Shown: positions 27,701-36,186, numbered from the stretch's first letter. The stretch: 64,000 nt of DNA from Streptomyces nymphaeiformis (GCF_014203895.1 NZ_JACHJY010000017.1:54975-118974); one strand, 5' to 3'. The notes: generated by a model not told the origin, from the letters alone. Translations and numbers: made by a program.

Positions 27701-28036
27701 ATGCGAGACAGTTACCCCCGCACACTCGTCCGACTTACGTTCGCCAACCCCGCCTCGCTGGTCTACCTCGGCCTGGTGGCCATAGCGGCGCTCCCCATGG
27801 TGTTCGCCTCGGCAACCACGGACAGCAGCTTCGCGCCCCTCTGGGTCCTCCTGCTCACCGCGCCCACCAGCATGATCCTGCTCCTCCCCGACTTCGCGAA
27901 CGGCGACTCGGGCCTGGCGTTCGGGTACTTCCTCGCGGCGCTGGCCCTCGCCGCGTTGCTCCACTCCTTCCTCATCGGCCTCGGCTACCAGGCACTCCGG
28001 AGAAACGTGATGCAGCAGGGCCGCACCACCACGTGA
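27701..28036 (+). CDS. SCO4225-type small membrane protein
   Basis: 111 residues with an excellent ribosome binding site (AGGAGG) 8 bases before the ATG. The start RTLVRLTFANPASLVYLGLV and three to four hydrophobic helices match the SCO4225 membrane protein family known from Streptomyces. LTAPTSMILLLP is a shared motif. Function unknown. A fused double version of this family is encoded at 56751-57509. Confidence 0.75.
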   Translation: MRDSYPRTLVRLTFANPASLVYLGLVAIAALPMVFASATTDSSFAPLWVLLLTAPTSMILLLPDFANGDSGLAFGYFLAALALAALLHSFLIGLGYQALRRNVMQQGRTTT

Positions 28037-28154
28037 AAACCCTCCCCCGACTCCACAAAGCGTCATGCCGTTCGACCCACCAGGAGCACGGGTCACCTCC
28101 TCCACGCGGGTAACAGCTTCTGCGACACAGGCGAGAAAGGCATCCCGCCCCCTC

Positions 28155-28300
28155 GCATCGTCGCCGGCCAGGACAATGACGGGTGCGTCGTCTTCACGCT
28201 CTCGCCTCGCCCGTCCACTACAGGTTGCGTGACGTCGCTGCCTCGTGGAGTCAGTTGCGTGCGGAGGACGGTGAGGTCATCGAGAACCTCATGTCCCAGT
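28155..28300 (+). pseudogene. Relic of the IS passenger gene family
   Basis: PRIVAGQDNDGCVVFTLSPR and, after a deletion, LRDVAASWSQLRAEDGEVIE repeat the middle of the passenger gene at 21175-21609 at DNA level, with changes. Only about 145 bases remain. Confidence 0.75.
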
Positions 28301-28368
28301 GACTCGCGGTCGACCGAGTCGCCTGGCTTCGGCCCGTCCCGGCGATACGGCTGGGGCGAGGGGCATCG

Positions 28369-28860
28369 TCAGGGGCCCTGGAAGGGCTGGGATTCGCTCC
28401 ACTCCCAGAACAGCGTCCCGGCCTCCTCGTGCGCGTCCATGAACGCCACCAGGGAAGCCGAGTCCCCGCCGGCGGGCACGTCGATCGCCGCGTGGCGGTC
28501 GCCGCTCCACTCGACGGCGAAGCCCCCGCTCCGGGCCCGCGAGGCGATGCCGCCGGCGACCTCTTCGAAGACCTGGGGCTCCAGGCCCGCCTCGAGCAGC
28601 GCCCGCAGCGTGCGGTGGCCGCCCTTCTCCACGACCTCGACGAGCATGCCGTCCTCGTCCAAGCGCACCACGTCGAAGAGGTTCAGCCCGTAGATCCGGA
28701 AGGGCACGCACTGCATGACGAACAGGCCGTCCTCGCAGCCCCCGAGCCATACCTGCTCGTGGAGGCCCGGAAAGCCGAACGGAGCCAGGTCGGCCATCGC
28801 GATGCGCTGGGAAGCCGTACGGACCGCCGGTTCCTCGTGGACGATGTACTTCTGCGACAT
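28369..28860 (-). CDS. DUF4265 domain protein
   Basis: 163 residues from MSQKYIVHEEP. The motif LHEQVWLGGCEDGLFVMQCV, then PFRIYGLNLFDVVRLDEDG and a KGGHRTLRALL strand, is the DUF4265 signature. Such proteins are often found near polymorphic toxins or immunity genes. Biochemical role unknown. It is followed on the same strand by a SUKH-3-like gene. Confidence 0.75.
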   Translation of the reverse strand: MSQKYIVHEEPAVRTASQRIAMADLAPFGFPGLHEQVWLGGCEDGLFVMQCVPFRIYGLNLFDVVRLDEDGMLVEVVEKGGHRTLRALLEAGLEPQVFEEVAGGIASRARSGGFAVEWSGDRHAAIDVPAGGDSASLVAFMDAHEEAGTLFWEWSESQPFQGP

Positions 28861-28998
28861 GGCCACAGGCTAATCGGCCCCCATGCGAAGCGGGCCTGCC
28901 GCACCCTGTGGCCGGCCCTGTCGCCAGGGTGACCAGCCCGACCGCCAGGGGCACCCGTCACAGCCTGTTGCCTCAATCCGCGAAGCGGGTTCCGGCGA

Positions 28999-29457
28999 CT
29001 AGAAGAACGTCATGTCCCAGTCGCCCGAGATCAGGGCCCGCACGGCTTTCTCGAACCCGTGCGCGACCCGCTGGACTCCTGCGTCGCCACCGAGGACGAT
29101 GTCACCGTTCTCCCCGAGGAGAACCATCTCCTCGGTCTCGAAGGCGATGCCCACCGGCAGGGCGGACATGCCGAGACGCTTCTCGAAGTACCGCACGTTC
29201 GGCGCGAACGCCTCCGCGGCCTCCTCGACCGAGACCGTCAGCGACGTCTCGTCCCCGGTGACGTGCGAGGGCCAGAAGACCGTCGTCTCGCCGTACGTCC
29301 CGATGAACTCCACGAGCTCGTCGGTGACGTCGAAACCCGCCTCCTGGTAGGCCAGGCGGGCCGCATCGACGTCCACGGGGCCGCACTCGACGTGCGAGGC
29401 ACCGGCGAACGCCCTGCCGAGGGATTCCTCCCTCGCTCTGCTCCGCTCGTCACTCAT
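28999..29457 (-). CDS. SUKH-3 domain immunity-like protein
   Basis: 152 residues from MSDERSRAREE. FDVTDELVEFIGTYGETTVF and FEKRLGMSALPVGIAFETEE, with a C-terminal FEKAVRALISGDWDM, fit the SUKH-3 family of immunity proteins. No partner toxin is next to it. It may be an orphan protective gene or have a housekeeping role. Confidence 0.7.
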   Translation of the reverse strand: MSDERSRAREESLGRAFAGASHVECGPVDVDAARLAYQEAGFDVTDELVEFIGTYGETTVFWPSHVTGDETSLTVSVEEAAEAFAPNVRYFEKRLGMSALPVGIAFETEEMVLLGENGDIVLGGDAGVQRVAHGFEKAVRALISGDWDMTFF

Positions 29458-29544
29458 CCGGTGCGCACTTCCCTGAGCATGTCGACGCCCCTCGTTCCCC
29501 GTGAGTCCCCGCACGATCTGGCACGGATGTGGCAGATCCTAGGC

Positions 29545-30063
29545 TCAGCCTCCACAGGTGCAGCCGGCGGCTGCCTTCGCTCGCTCCGGCCGCTCCGGCG
29601 TCTTCGTCGAGGCGAGGGCCTGCTCGTCGGGGGTGCAGCATGCCGTGGTGCCACAGCAGGCGTCGGGGGCGGTCTCGGTGTTCTTGGTCAGGGTGTCGGC
29701 GTCGGCCTTGACCACGTAGACCTCCCAGGGCTCCTTGCCCGGTCCGGTGACCCAGACCTTGTCCTGAAGGGCGTAGCAGCACGAAGTGTCGTTCTCCTCG
29801 AAGGTGGCCAGTCCGGCGTCCTTCAGCCGGGTGGTGGCCGCGGTGACCTGTTCGGTGTCTTCGACCTCCACGCCGAGGTGGTCGAGACGGGTGTCCTCGC
29901 CGGCCTCTCCCTCGATGAGCACCAGCTTCAGGGGCGGTTCGGTCACGGCGAAGTTGGCGTATCCGGGGCGACGCTTGGCGGGCTCGACGCCGAACAGCTT
30001 CGAGTAGAACGCGACGGAGCCTTCGAGGTCGGCGACGCGGAGGGCGAGCTGGACGCGGGACAT
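29545..30063 (-). CDS. arsI: ArsI/CadI family arsenic/cadmium metalloenzyme (VOC fold)
   Basis: 172 residues from MSRVQLALRVADLEGSVAFY. A VOC domain is followed by a Cys-rich tail. NDTSCCYALQDKVWV supplies the vicinal Cys pair that binds trivalent arsenic in ArsI C-As lyases. The tail has DACCGTTACCTPDEQ and AAAGCTCGG, extra metal-binding clusters. Metal-ligand His is in RLDHLGVEVE and Glu in PWEVYVVKAD. It is divergent from arsR over an operator region, so it belongs to the arsenic locus. It either cleaves methylarsenite or sequesters metal. Confidence 0.88.
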   Translation of the reverse strand: MSRVQLALRVADLEGSVAFYSKLFGVEPAKRRPGYANFAVTEPPLKLVLIEGEAGEDTRLDHLGVEVEDTEQVTAATTRLKDAGLATFEENDTSCCYALQDKVWVTGPGKEPWEVYVVKADADTLTKNTETAPDACCGTTACCTPDEQALASTKTPERPERAKAAAGCTCGG

Positions 30064-30096
30064 GGCGGTCTCCCTGATCTTCACGATCCGACGCTG

Positions 30097-30114
30097 TTTC
30101 GATGTTTATCGATA
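30097..30114. promoter_or_regulatory. ArsR operator candidate
   Basis: TTTCGATGTTTATCGATA is an imperfect palindrome (TCGAT and TATCGA halves) in the 105-bp divergent region between arsI and arsR. Its AT-rich core and ATCGA halves resemble ArsR-type operators. Binding would repress both directions. Confidence 0.5.
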
Positions 30115-30133
30115 CAGCCTGGCGAGATCGAGG

Positions 30134-30169
30134 TTGCCACTGGATTAGATGACTGTCAACATAGACACA
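30134..30169 (+). promoter_or_regulatory. Candidate promoter giving leaderless arsR mRNA
   Basis: TTGCCA (30134-30139), a 17-bp spacer and CAACAT (30157-30162) place the start of transcription at about 30169, the A of the arsR ATG. No ribosome binding site precedes that ATG, which supports leaderless translation. Confidence 0.45.
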
Positions 30170-30555
30170 TGTCGAAATCAGAATTGCCGGTGATCGGGCA
30201 GGACGACCAGGTGGCATGCTGCTCCCCGATGGTCCGCGAGCCGCTGGGCGAGGAAGACGCCGTCGACCTGGCCAAGATGTTCAAGGCCCTGTCGGACCCG
30301 ATCCGGCTGCGCCTGCTCTCACTGATCGCCTCGTACGAGGGTGGCGAGGCGTGCGTGTGTGACCTGACCGGCCCGTTCGACGTGTCTCAGCCGACGATCT
30401 CCCATCACCTGAAGGTGCTCAGGGAAGCGGGCCTGGTGGGCTCCGAACGACGGGGCACCTGGGTCTACTACTGGGTGCTGCCCGCCGCCCTGGCCCGCCT
30501 CTCGTCCCTTCTCCAGGCGCCGGCCGTTGCCGAACCGGCCGGAGCGGTCAGATGA
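30169..30555 (+). CDS. arsR: ArsR family arsenic-responsive repressor
   Basis: 128 residues. The winged helix runs from AKMFKALSDPIRLRLLSLIA to VSQPTISHHLKVLREAGLVG. The GGEACVCDLTGPFD segment has the Cys-x-Cys of As(III)-sensing ArsR proteins, and an N-terminal VACCSP pair may be a third ligand. It should dissociate from DNA on binding arsenite. Its stop overlaps the next gene's ATG (ATGA), coupling it to the channel gene. Confidence 0.93.
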   Translation: MSKSELPVIGQDDQVACCSPMVREPLGEEDAVDLAKMFKALSDPIRLRLLSLIASYEGGEACVCDLTGPFDVSQPTISHHLKVLREAGLVGSERRGTWVYYWVLPAALARLSSLLQAPAVAEPAGAVR

Positions 30556-31292
30556 CGCCCTCCCTGGGGCGCCGCGCCCTGGCCGAGCTGATCGGCACCG
30601 CCGCTCTCGTCGCCGTCGTGGTCGGCTCCGGCATCCAGGCCACCGAACTGACCGACGACGTGGCCCTCCAACTGCTCGCCAACTCCCTGGCGACGGTCTT
30701 CGGCCTCGGCATGCTGATAGCCCTGCTCGGCCCGGTCTCCGGGGCGCACTTCAACCCGGCGGTGACCCTGGCCGTGTGGTGGACCGGACGCCGCGACAGG
30801 GACGGTCTGGAGCTGCGTGCCGTCGCGGCCTACGTGCCCGCGCAGATCGCCGGCGGCATCGGCGGGACGATGCTGGCGAACGCGATGTTCTCCGAACCCC
30901 TCGTCCGGCTCTCCACGCACGACCGGTCAGCCGGTCACCTCCTGCTCGGCGAGATCGTCGCCACCACTGGCCTGGTGCTCCTGGTCCTCGGCCTTGGCCG
31001 TACGGCCCAGCAGCGTCTCGGCCCGGTTCTCGTGGCGTCGTACATCGGCGCGGCCTACTGGTTCACCTCGTCCACCAGCTTCGCCAACCCGGCCGTGACG
31101 ATCGCGCGGGCCTTCTCCGACACCTTCGCGGGCATCGCCCCCGGCTCCGTGTCGCCGTTCATCGCCGCCCAGCTCATCGGCGCCGGCGCCGGCGTCGCCC
31201 TGGCGGTCGCCCTCTTCGGCCGCTCCACGACCACCCCCGCCACGGCGCCCGCCGCGACAGGCGAGCCCGAACTCGCCACCGCCCGCCGCTGA
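30552..31292 (+). CDS. Aquaporin-type (MIP) arsenite channel
   Basis: 246 residues with six hydrophobic segments and both pore motifs: HFNPAVT (Asn68-Pro-Ala) and FANPAVT (Asn179-Pro-Ala). Aquaglyceroporins replace Acr3/ArsB in some ars operons and let arsenite leave the cell after arsenate reduction. ATGA coupling to arsR and the following arsC strongly support that role. No Acr3 or ArsB gene is in the window. Confidence 0.9.
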   Translation: MTPSLGRRALAELIGTAALVAVVVGSGIQATELTDDVALQLLANSLATVFGLGMLIALLGPVSGAHFNPAVTLAVWWTGRRDRDGLELRAVAAYVPAQIAGGIGGTMLANAMFSEPLVRLSTHDRSAGHLLLGEIVATTGLVLLVLGLGRTAQQRLGPVLVASYIGAAYWFTSSTSFANPAVTIARAFSDTFAGIAPGSVSPFIAAQLIGAGAGVALAVALFGRSTTTPATAPAATGEPELATARR

Positions 31293-31318
31293 ACCACCCC
31301 GCCACAGGAAGTCCGACC

Positions 31319-31738
31319 ATGACCGCGTCCGCGATTCCGTCCGTACTGTTCGTCTGCGTCCACAACGCGGGCCGCTCCCAGATGGCCGCCGCCTTCCTCT
31401 CCCACCTGGGTGGCGACCGGGTCGAGGTCCGGTCAGCCGGCTCCTCCCCCGCCGACACGGTCAACCAGGCCGTCGTCGCGGCCATGGCGGAAGTCGGCAT
31501 CGACATCTCCGCCGAGACACCCAAGGTGCTCACCACCGAAGCCGTACAGGCCTCCGACGTGGTCATCACCATGGGCTGTGGCGACGCCTGCCCGTACTTT
31601 CCCGGCAAGCGCTACCTCGACTGGAAGCTCGACGACCCCGCCGGCCAGGGCGTGGACGCCGTCCGCCCGATCCGCGACGCCATCGAGCAACGCATCCGCG
31701 GCCTGCTGGGCGAGCTCGGCATCGAGGCCCGTGCATGA
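31319..31738 (+). CDS. arsC: Arsenate reductase (LMW phosphatase type)
   Basis: 139 residues. The phosphatase-like P-loop is CVHNAGRS (Cys13, Arg19). ITMGCGDACPYFPGKRYLDW supplies the redox Cys residues and the typical C-terminal DWKLDDP. In actinobacteria such enzymes usually work with mycothiol/mycoredoxin or thioredoxin. It lies 26 bp after the channel gene as the third gene of the ars operon. A 29-codon frame starts in its stop (ATGA at 31735) and looks like a residue of a lost fourth gene. Confidence 0.93.
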   Translation: MTASAIPSVLFVCVHNAGRSQMAAAFLSHLGGDRVEVRSAGSSPADTVNQAVVAAMAEVGIDISAETPKVLTTEAVQASDVVITMGCGDACPYFPGKRYLDWKLDDPAGQGVDAVRPIRDAIEQRIRGLLGELGIEARA

Positions 31739-32012
31739 GTGTCGCCGCACGCAGCGTTGCGTGGACTCGAACCCACCTGACGGAGTCGATCCCGCGCCCC
31801 GTAGACACCCGCCTTTTCCTGTGAGTCACCGCAGGATCTGGCACGGCGGCCTCTTCACCCCGAAGCAGCTCGGGTAAGGGTGCCCCTTTACTGATCATTT
31901 CAGAAAGGCAGGGCCGGGTTCGGGATGTCGGGTCACGGTTACGATCGGTCCCGTAACCCGGGGGGGGCGTCCGCTCGGATAAACACGGAGCGCGCTGGGG
32001 AGGGAGAAGCCT

Positions 32013-32189
32013 GTGGGGCCGTCCGTGTTCTTGAAGGGGGCCTGGCGGTGGGTGTACTTCGTTCCGGGGCTGCTGCCTCTCATGATGCTGCTGATGCTGA
32101 CCGGCTTCACGAGGAGGCGGGCCAACAACAGGGTCCGCGCTCAGGTCCTGATGATGCAGCAGATGCGAGCGCGCGCACTCGCCGACTGA
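32013..32189 (+). CDS. Small membrane protein, 58 residues
   Basis: Starts at a GTG with a strong GGAGGGAG site 7 bases upstream. It has one transmembrane helix (WVYFVPGLLPLMMLLMLTGF) and a basic, Met/Arg-rich C-terminal tail (RRRANNRVRAQVLMMQ). High third-position GC supports real coding. Role unknown; topology would leave the basic tail in the cytoplasm. Confidence 0.65.
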   Translation: MGPSVFLKGAWRWVYFVPGLLPLMMLLMLTGFTRRRANNRVRAQVLMMQQMRARALAD

Positions 32190-32417
32190 GCCGCCCCCTG
32201 GTCTCCGTTCGACACAGGTACATCCCTCGTTCGGCCGGAAATGAGCGGGGCACGACGAGGAAGAGCCGGAGGAGAACGATCGCCGGCAGACCGGAGCACG
32301 GGCCGTTCCCTGCGAGAGCCTGATTCGTCGCCCTCCCGCTCCTGCAACCGATCATTCCAGAATGGGCTGGGCTCAGGGCCTTGGCCATCGGGCCGGCGAG
32401 CGGCAAGGTTCCAAGTG

Positions 32418-33085
32418 TGCCGGATGATCTTGTGCCTGATGACCTGGGGGAACGCGTTCCTCCACTGCTCCCACCTCGCCCACGCGGCGTCGGCGGTACC
32501 CAGGCCGACTGCCGGCGGATGACCGTGCGGCCATGCGTGGGGTCTTCTATGTCCTGCGCACGGGCGTGACCTGGGCGGACGTGCCGACCGAGACGATCGG
32601 CTGCAGCGAGGTGACGTGCCGACGACGTCTGCGGGACTGGACCGAGGCCGGCGTGTGGGCCCGCCTGCACGAGATCCTCTCGGCGGAACTCCGCAGGGCT
32701 GACCTGCTGGACATGGACGACGCCGCGATCGACGGCTCTCAGGTGCGGCCCTTGAAGGGGGGCTCACACCGGACCTTCGCCGGTTGACCGCGGCTGCCCC
32801 GGCAGCAAGAACCACCTGATCACCGACCGGCATGGATTGCCCCTCGTCATGCCGCTGACCAGCAGAAACCGGCACGACGTCACCCAGTTGATGCCACTGT
32901 TGGACGCGATACCCCACATCCGCAGGCGGCACAGCCGTCCCCGCCACCGACCTGGTCGACCGTTCGCCGACCGCGGCTACGACTACGACTACGACAAGTA
33001 CCGACGCCCGCTCCGGGCCCGCGACATCACACCGAAGATCGCCCGCAAGGACACCGCCCCCGGAGCACGGACTTCTGTGCAGTAC
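32418..33085 (+). pseudogene. IS5 family transposase relic
   Basis: The three-frame remains are ERVPPLLPPRPR, then MRGVFYVLRTGVTWADVPTE to DLLDMDDAAIDGSQVRPLKG, then SKNHLITDRHGLPLVMPLTS to PFADRGYDYDYDKYRR. Frameshifts occur near 32525 and 32785, and the last third with the catalytic Glu is missing. It is inactive. Confidence 0.85.
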
Positions 33086-33145
33086 TGCAGAGACTCAGGC
33101 CGTACGGTGCGGGCGGAGGTGAAGCTGTGGGGCGAGGCGGCGGCG

Positions 33146-35227
33146 TCAGTCCTTCGTGCGCTGGTCGAAGGTGAACAGGGCCAGGTCTCGGCCCTCGCTC
33201 TTGTTGATCCGTGAGCCGGCGATGACGGTCTGGAGCTGAGTTCTGTTCAGGGGCCGGCCTGCGTTGGACTCGACGGCGGCTATCACGGCTTTGGTGAACA
33301 GGACGCCCGCCGCCTGCGAGGGCAGATAGCTCGTCTTGCGCAGGTGGGCGTACTCCGGGCTCTGCTTCTTGGCCTCCGCGTCGATGGTGGCGGGGTTCTT
33401 GACACGGACCGGACCGCCGCTTCCGCGACCCCGGTTGACCTTCGTGGTGCTGAGGCCGGCAAGGGAGTTGGTCAGGTCCGTGATCGACAGGTCCCGCTTG
33501 AGGATGGCGACCTGCGTGGGGATGGCCGCGGCAAGCGGGGTGGGGGCGGGCTGTCCCGAGGGCTGGGTCGTGGCCTGCTGCTGGTCACGCAGGTCCTGGG
33601 GCTCGGGCTGGTACATGTGGGCCGTGACACTCGGCTGTCCGCCGACGGTGATGAGGCCCGGGTTGTTCGGCACGAGAGCGGCCGTCTCGATGTGGCCGCC
33701 CAGGGTTCCCGAGTACTGGCGGACGAGGGCGTTCGGCCGGCCGGGGACCGTGGTGTGCGGGGCGCCGGGCGTGTTCGTGGGATCCATGACCATGCCCTGG
33801 GCGTCCGCGTGGGTCGGGGCGAGGTTCCGCAGATGGGCGCCGTTGGTCAGGGTGGTGAGCGGCAGGTTCTGCGGGAGTCCGGTCTGGGCGTCGGGCATGC
33901 CTTCGACCTTGCCCTTCCACTGAGTGGGGACCCAGCGCCGGAAGGTGACCCTCTCGGCGGCCAGCGCGACCTGGTTCGCCTGGGGCATGGCGTTGAAGTG
34001 CAGCTTGGTGATGACTCCGGCGTCCACGATCTGCTGGCCGGTGCGCACGTAGGTGTGGTCGGAGTAGTCCACGTCCACCTTGTAGGTGAACGGGTGGCCC
34101 CCGTGCATGAGGTGCTCGGGAAAGCTCTCCCAGCCGCGCATGAGGCCCTGGTTGAAGTGCTTGCTCTCCTGGGGCGCGAGGTTGCCGTGGACGTCGGCGT
34201 CCTGGCCCTCCATCAGCGTGTGCTCGATGAGATGGCCGCCGTCGTAGGCCTGGGCGCGGGAGGGGCGGTCGAACAGGCCGCGTTCCATGACGCCGAAATG
34301 GCCGTACGGGGAGATCACGTTGTTGTTGCGGTTGGAGCCGTCCGCCTTGCGGGCCGAGGCGGGGTCTATCTCGGCGGTGACGCTGCCGGCCCGGGCGTAG
34401 GTGTCCGGGTAGTCGCCGGGCTTCTTGAGGTTGAGTCCGGGGAACTCGTACTCCTCCTGGAGACCGGCGGCCGTGAAGTAGGGCTTGAACGCCTTGCTGA
34501 GCGTCTTGATGGGGCTTTGCGCGTCCTGCTCGCGCGGGCTGACCGACGTGAACACCGACTTCCGCTGGATCTGCGGCTCCTGGGTGTCGTGGCCGGTCCC
34601 GGAGCCGGTGGCGGGCTCCCGTGCGGTCCGCTGTACGGGAGCCGCCCCGCTCATCGCGCGCGTCGCGTTCGCCTCCGCTTCCCGCTCGAAGCGGTCGGAC
34701 GGGTCGCTCACCTTCAGGCCCGAGCCGTTGTCGGTGCCCGCGACCGGGCCCTGGCGCTGCTGGATGACGTGGGTGAGCTCGTGGGCGAGGGTGTGGCGGT
34801 CGGCGCCGCCCTCGCCGATGACGACGTGGCTGCCGGACGTGTAGGCGCGGGCGCCTACCTCGGCGGCGGAGGCCTTGGCAGCGGAGTCTGTGTGGATCCG
34901 TACGTCGGAGAAGTCGGCGCCAAGCCGGGCCTCCATGTCCGTGCGTGTGGCGGCGTCGAGCGGCTGCCCGCCGGAGCGCAGGACGTCGTGGACGGCGGAC
35001 CGCTGCACCTGCGCGGGCTGCCCGTGGCCGCAGCCGGCGCCGTGCCGGTGCTGCTCCTGGCCCGCGGGGGCGTGTCCGGCCTGGCGGAGGAGTTGGACGA
35101 CGGCCGCGTTCCCGGCGGTGCCGTGGAGGGCGAGGAGCCGTTGCAGCGCCGTGTCCGGGGTGGGCCGGTCGGCCCTTGCGGGGCTGCTGTGGGGTCCCGT
35201 CGCCCGGGTGTTGTCGCGGTCGTGCAC
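33146..35227 (-). CDS. DUF4157 (eCIS core) protein with a nuclease-like domain
   Basis: 693 residues. The GTG start at 35227 has GGAGGAAG eight bases upstream. The N-terminal ALHGTAGNAAVVQLLRQ leads to a DUF4157 domain (about 78-158) with ARLGADFSDVRIHTD and the metallopeptidase-like LAHELTHVIQQ (His149, Glu150, His153). A central domain has AYDGGHLIEHTL and HGNLAPQESKHFNQGLMRGWE, which recall DNA/RNA non-specific endonucleases (His332, Asn349). The C-terminal part is Gln/Pro-rich and unrecognised. DUF4157 domains are linked to contractile injection system cargo. No eCIS structural gene is in the window. It may be a toxin or a secreted effector. Confidence 0.8.
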   Translation of the reverse strand: MHDRDNTRATGPHSSPARADRPTPDTALQRLLALHGTAGNAAVVQLLRQAGHAPAGQEQHRHGAGCGHGQPAQVQRSAVHDVLRSGGQPLDAATRTDMEARLGADFSDVRIHTDSAAKASAAEVGARAYTSGSHVVIGEGGADRHTLAHELTHVIQQRQGPVAGTDNGSGLKVSDPSDRFEREAEANATRAMSGAAPVQRTAREPATGSGTGHDTQEPQIQRKSVFTSVSPREQDAQSPIKTLSKAFKPYFTAAGLQEEYEFPGLNLKKPGDYPDTYARAGSVTAEIDPASARKADGSNRNNNVISPYGHFGVMERGLFDRPSRAQAYDGGHLIEHTLMEGQDADVHGNLAPQESKHFNQGLMRGWESFPEHLMHGGHPFTYKVDVDYSDHTYVRTGQQIVDAGVITKLHFNAMPQANQVALAAERVTFRRWVPTQWKGKVEGMPDAQTGLPQNLPLTTLTNGAHLRNLAPTHADAQGMVMDPTNTPGAPHTTVPGRPNALVRQYSGTLGGHIETAALVPNNPGLITVGGQPSVTAHMYQPEPQDLRDQQQATTQPSGQPAPTPLAAAIPTQVAILKRDLSITDLTNSLAGLSTTKVNRGRGSGGPVRVKNPATIDAEAKKQSPEYAHLRKTSYLPSQAAGVLFTKAVIAAVESNAGRPLNRTQLQTVIAGSRINKSEGRDLALFTFDQRTKD

Positions 35228-35344
35228 GGCGGCCTCTTCCTCCAGGGATTCCAACCCCTCCTGCCTACAGGACGGGCGGGTGGCGCGGCAGGTGCCGGAG
35301 GGCAGTGCGGGAGGGCCGGGAGGGCAGACTTCCGTGGTGCGAAG

Positions 35345-35430
35345 CAGCGACGTCACGTTGCGCGAGGACTCGCCCGGCGGGATCCGTGACGACCTGGACG
35401 TTCACGCCGTGCCGGCAGTGCTTGGGCGAA
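35345..35430 (-). pseudogene. Fragment of an IS5-type transposase
   Basis: KHCRHGVNVQVVTDPAGRVL matches HKHRRHGVNVQVVTDPCGRL in the intact transposase at 16082-16831. About 25 codons remain. Confidence 0.7.
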
Positions 35431-35565
35431 GCCACGGTTCTCCGTCCCGTTCCGCTGCCGGGCCGACGGGACACGTCCCATCGGCGAGGCCGCACGCGTC
35501 CTGACGTGGCAACGGCCCCGGCGCACACGTGACCTGCTCCCCGAGGTACCGAGCGCGTCGGGACC

Positions 35566-35597
35566 GTCCCTGAGACGTCGCGTCACGTCCCAGGGAC
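35566..35597. terminator. 13-bp hairpin, one mismatch
   Basis: GTCCCTGAGACGT and ACGTCCCAGGGAC form a stem with a 6-nt loop, in the gap between the eCIS-type gene and the DUF2690 cluster. Confidence 0.4.
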
Positions 35598-35730
35598 ATG
35601 GGCTTCTGGAACGGGCCCGATCCGACGTGCCAGGGTCCTCACCAGACACGGCCGTCGGCTGCGTGGACACGCGCCGACCGAGGGCCGATCTCCCCGGCCC
35701 GTCGCCCTCCCCCACCGCCAAGGAGCCCTC

Positions 35731-36186
35731 ATGGCATTCAGCACCACGATCAAGCGCGCAGCGGTCATCGCCGCATCCACGCTCACGCTGGCACTGGGCG
35801 TGACCGGCACCTCGCACGCCCTCACCCGTGACGGTGACGACCCCAATGCCTCCGGCTGCTCGTCCGACGCGTACACGGCCAGAGAGGCACACATCCTGGA
35901 CCGTGACGGCCGGACGGTCATCGGCGTCGTGGAACTGCGCTACAGCCCCTCCTGCCGCACCACCTGGGTGCGTATCCAAGGCGACCAGCCTGACCTGCAC
36001 GGTTACGCGCAGAGGACACAGGACCATGCGGTGCAGCGCTGCGGCTCCTCCCAGTGGAGCGGGAGCCTCGGCCAGTACTACTGCTACAGCCCGATGCTCA
36101 ACGACGCCGGCTACACCTCTTACGCCTACGGATACGCCGTCAAGAACGGAGTCATGAGCAACGAGGCGGTGACCACCACCTACTGA
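35731..36186 (+). CDS. Secreted DUF2690 protein, copy A
   Basis: 151 residues with a Sec signal peptide (LTLALGVTGTSHA). The mature part has six Cys. Conserved DUF2690 features are SGCSSDAYTAREAHIL, VVELRYSPSCRTTWVRI and CYSPMLNDAGYTSYAYG. AAGGAG stands 6 bases upstream of the ATG. DUF2690 proteins are abundant Streptomyces exoproteins of unknown role. First of three tandem copies. Confidence 0.85.
   Translation: MAFSTTIKRAAVIAASTLTLALGVTGTSHALTRDGDDPNASGCSSDAYTAREAHILDRDGRTVIGVVELRYSPSCRTTWVRIQGDQPDLHGYAQRTQDHAVQRCGSSQWSGSLGQYYCYSPMLNDAGYTSYAYGYAVKNGVMSNEAVTTTY

Noticed and set aside
33344..35389. 681-codon plus-strand frame opposite the eCIS-core gene
   Set aside because: Shadow frame; the minus strand contains DUF4157 and nuclease-like motifs and a strong ribosome site.
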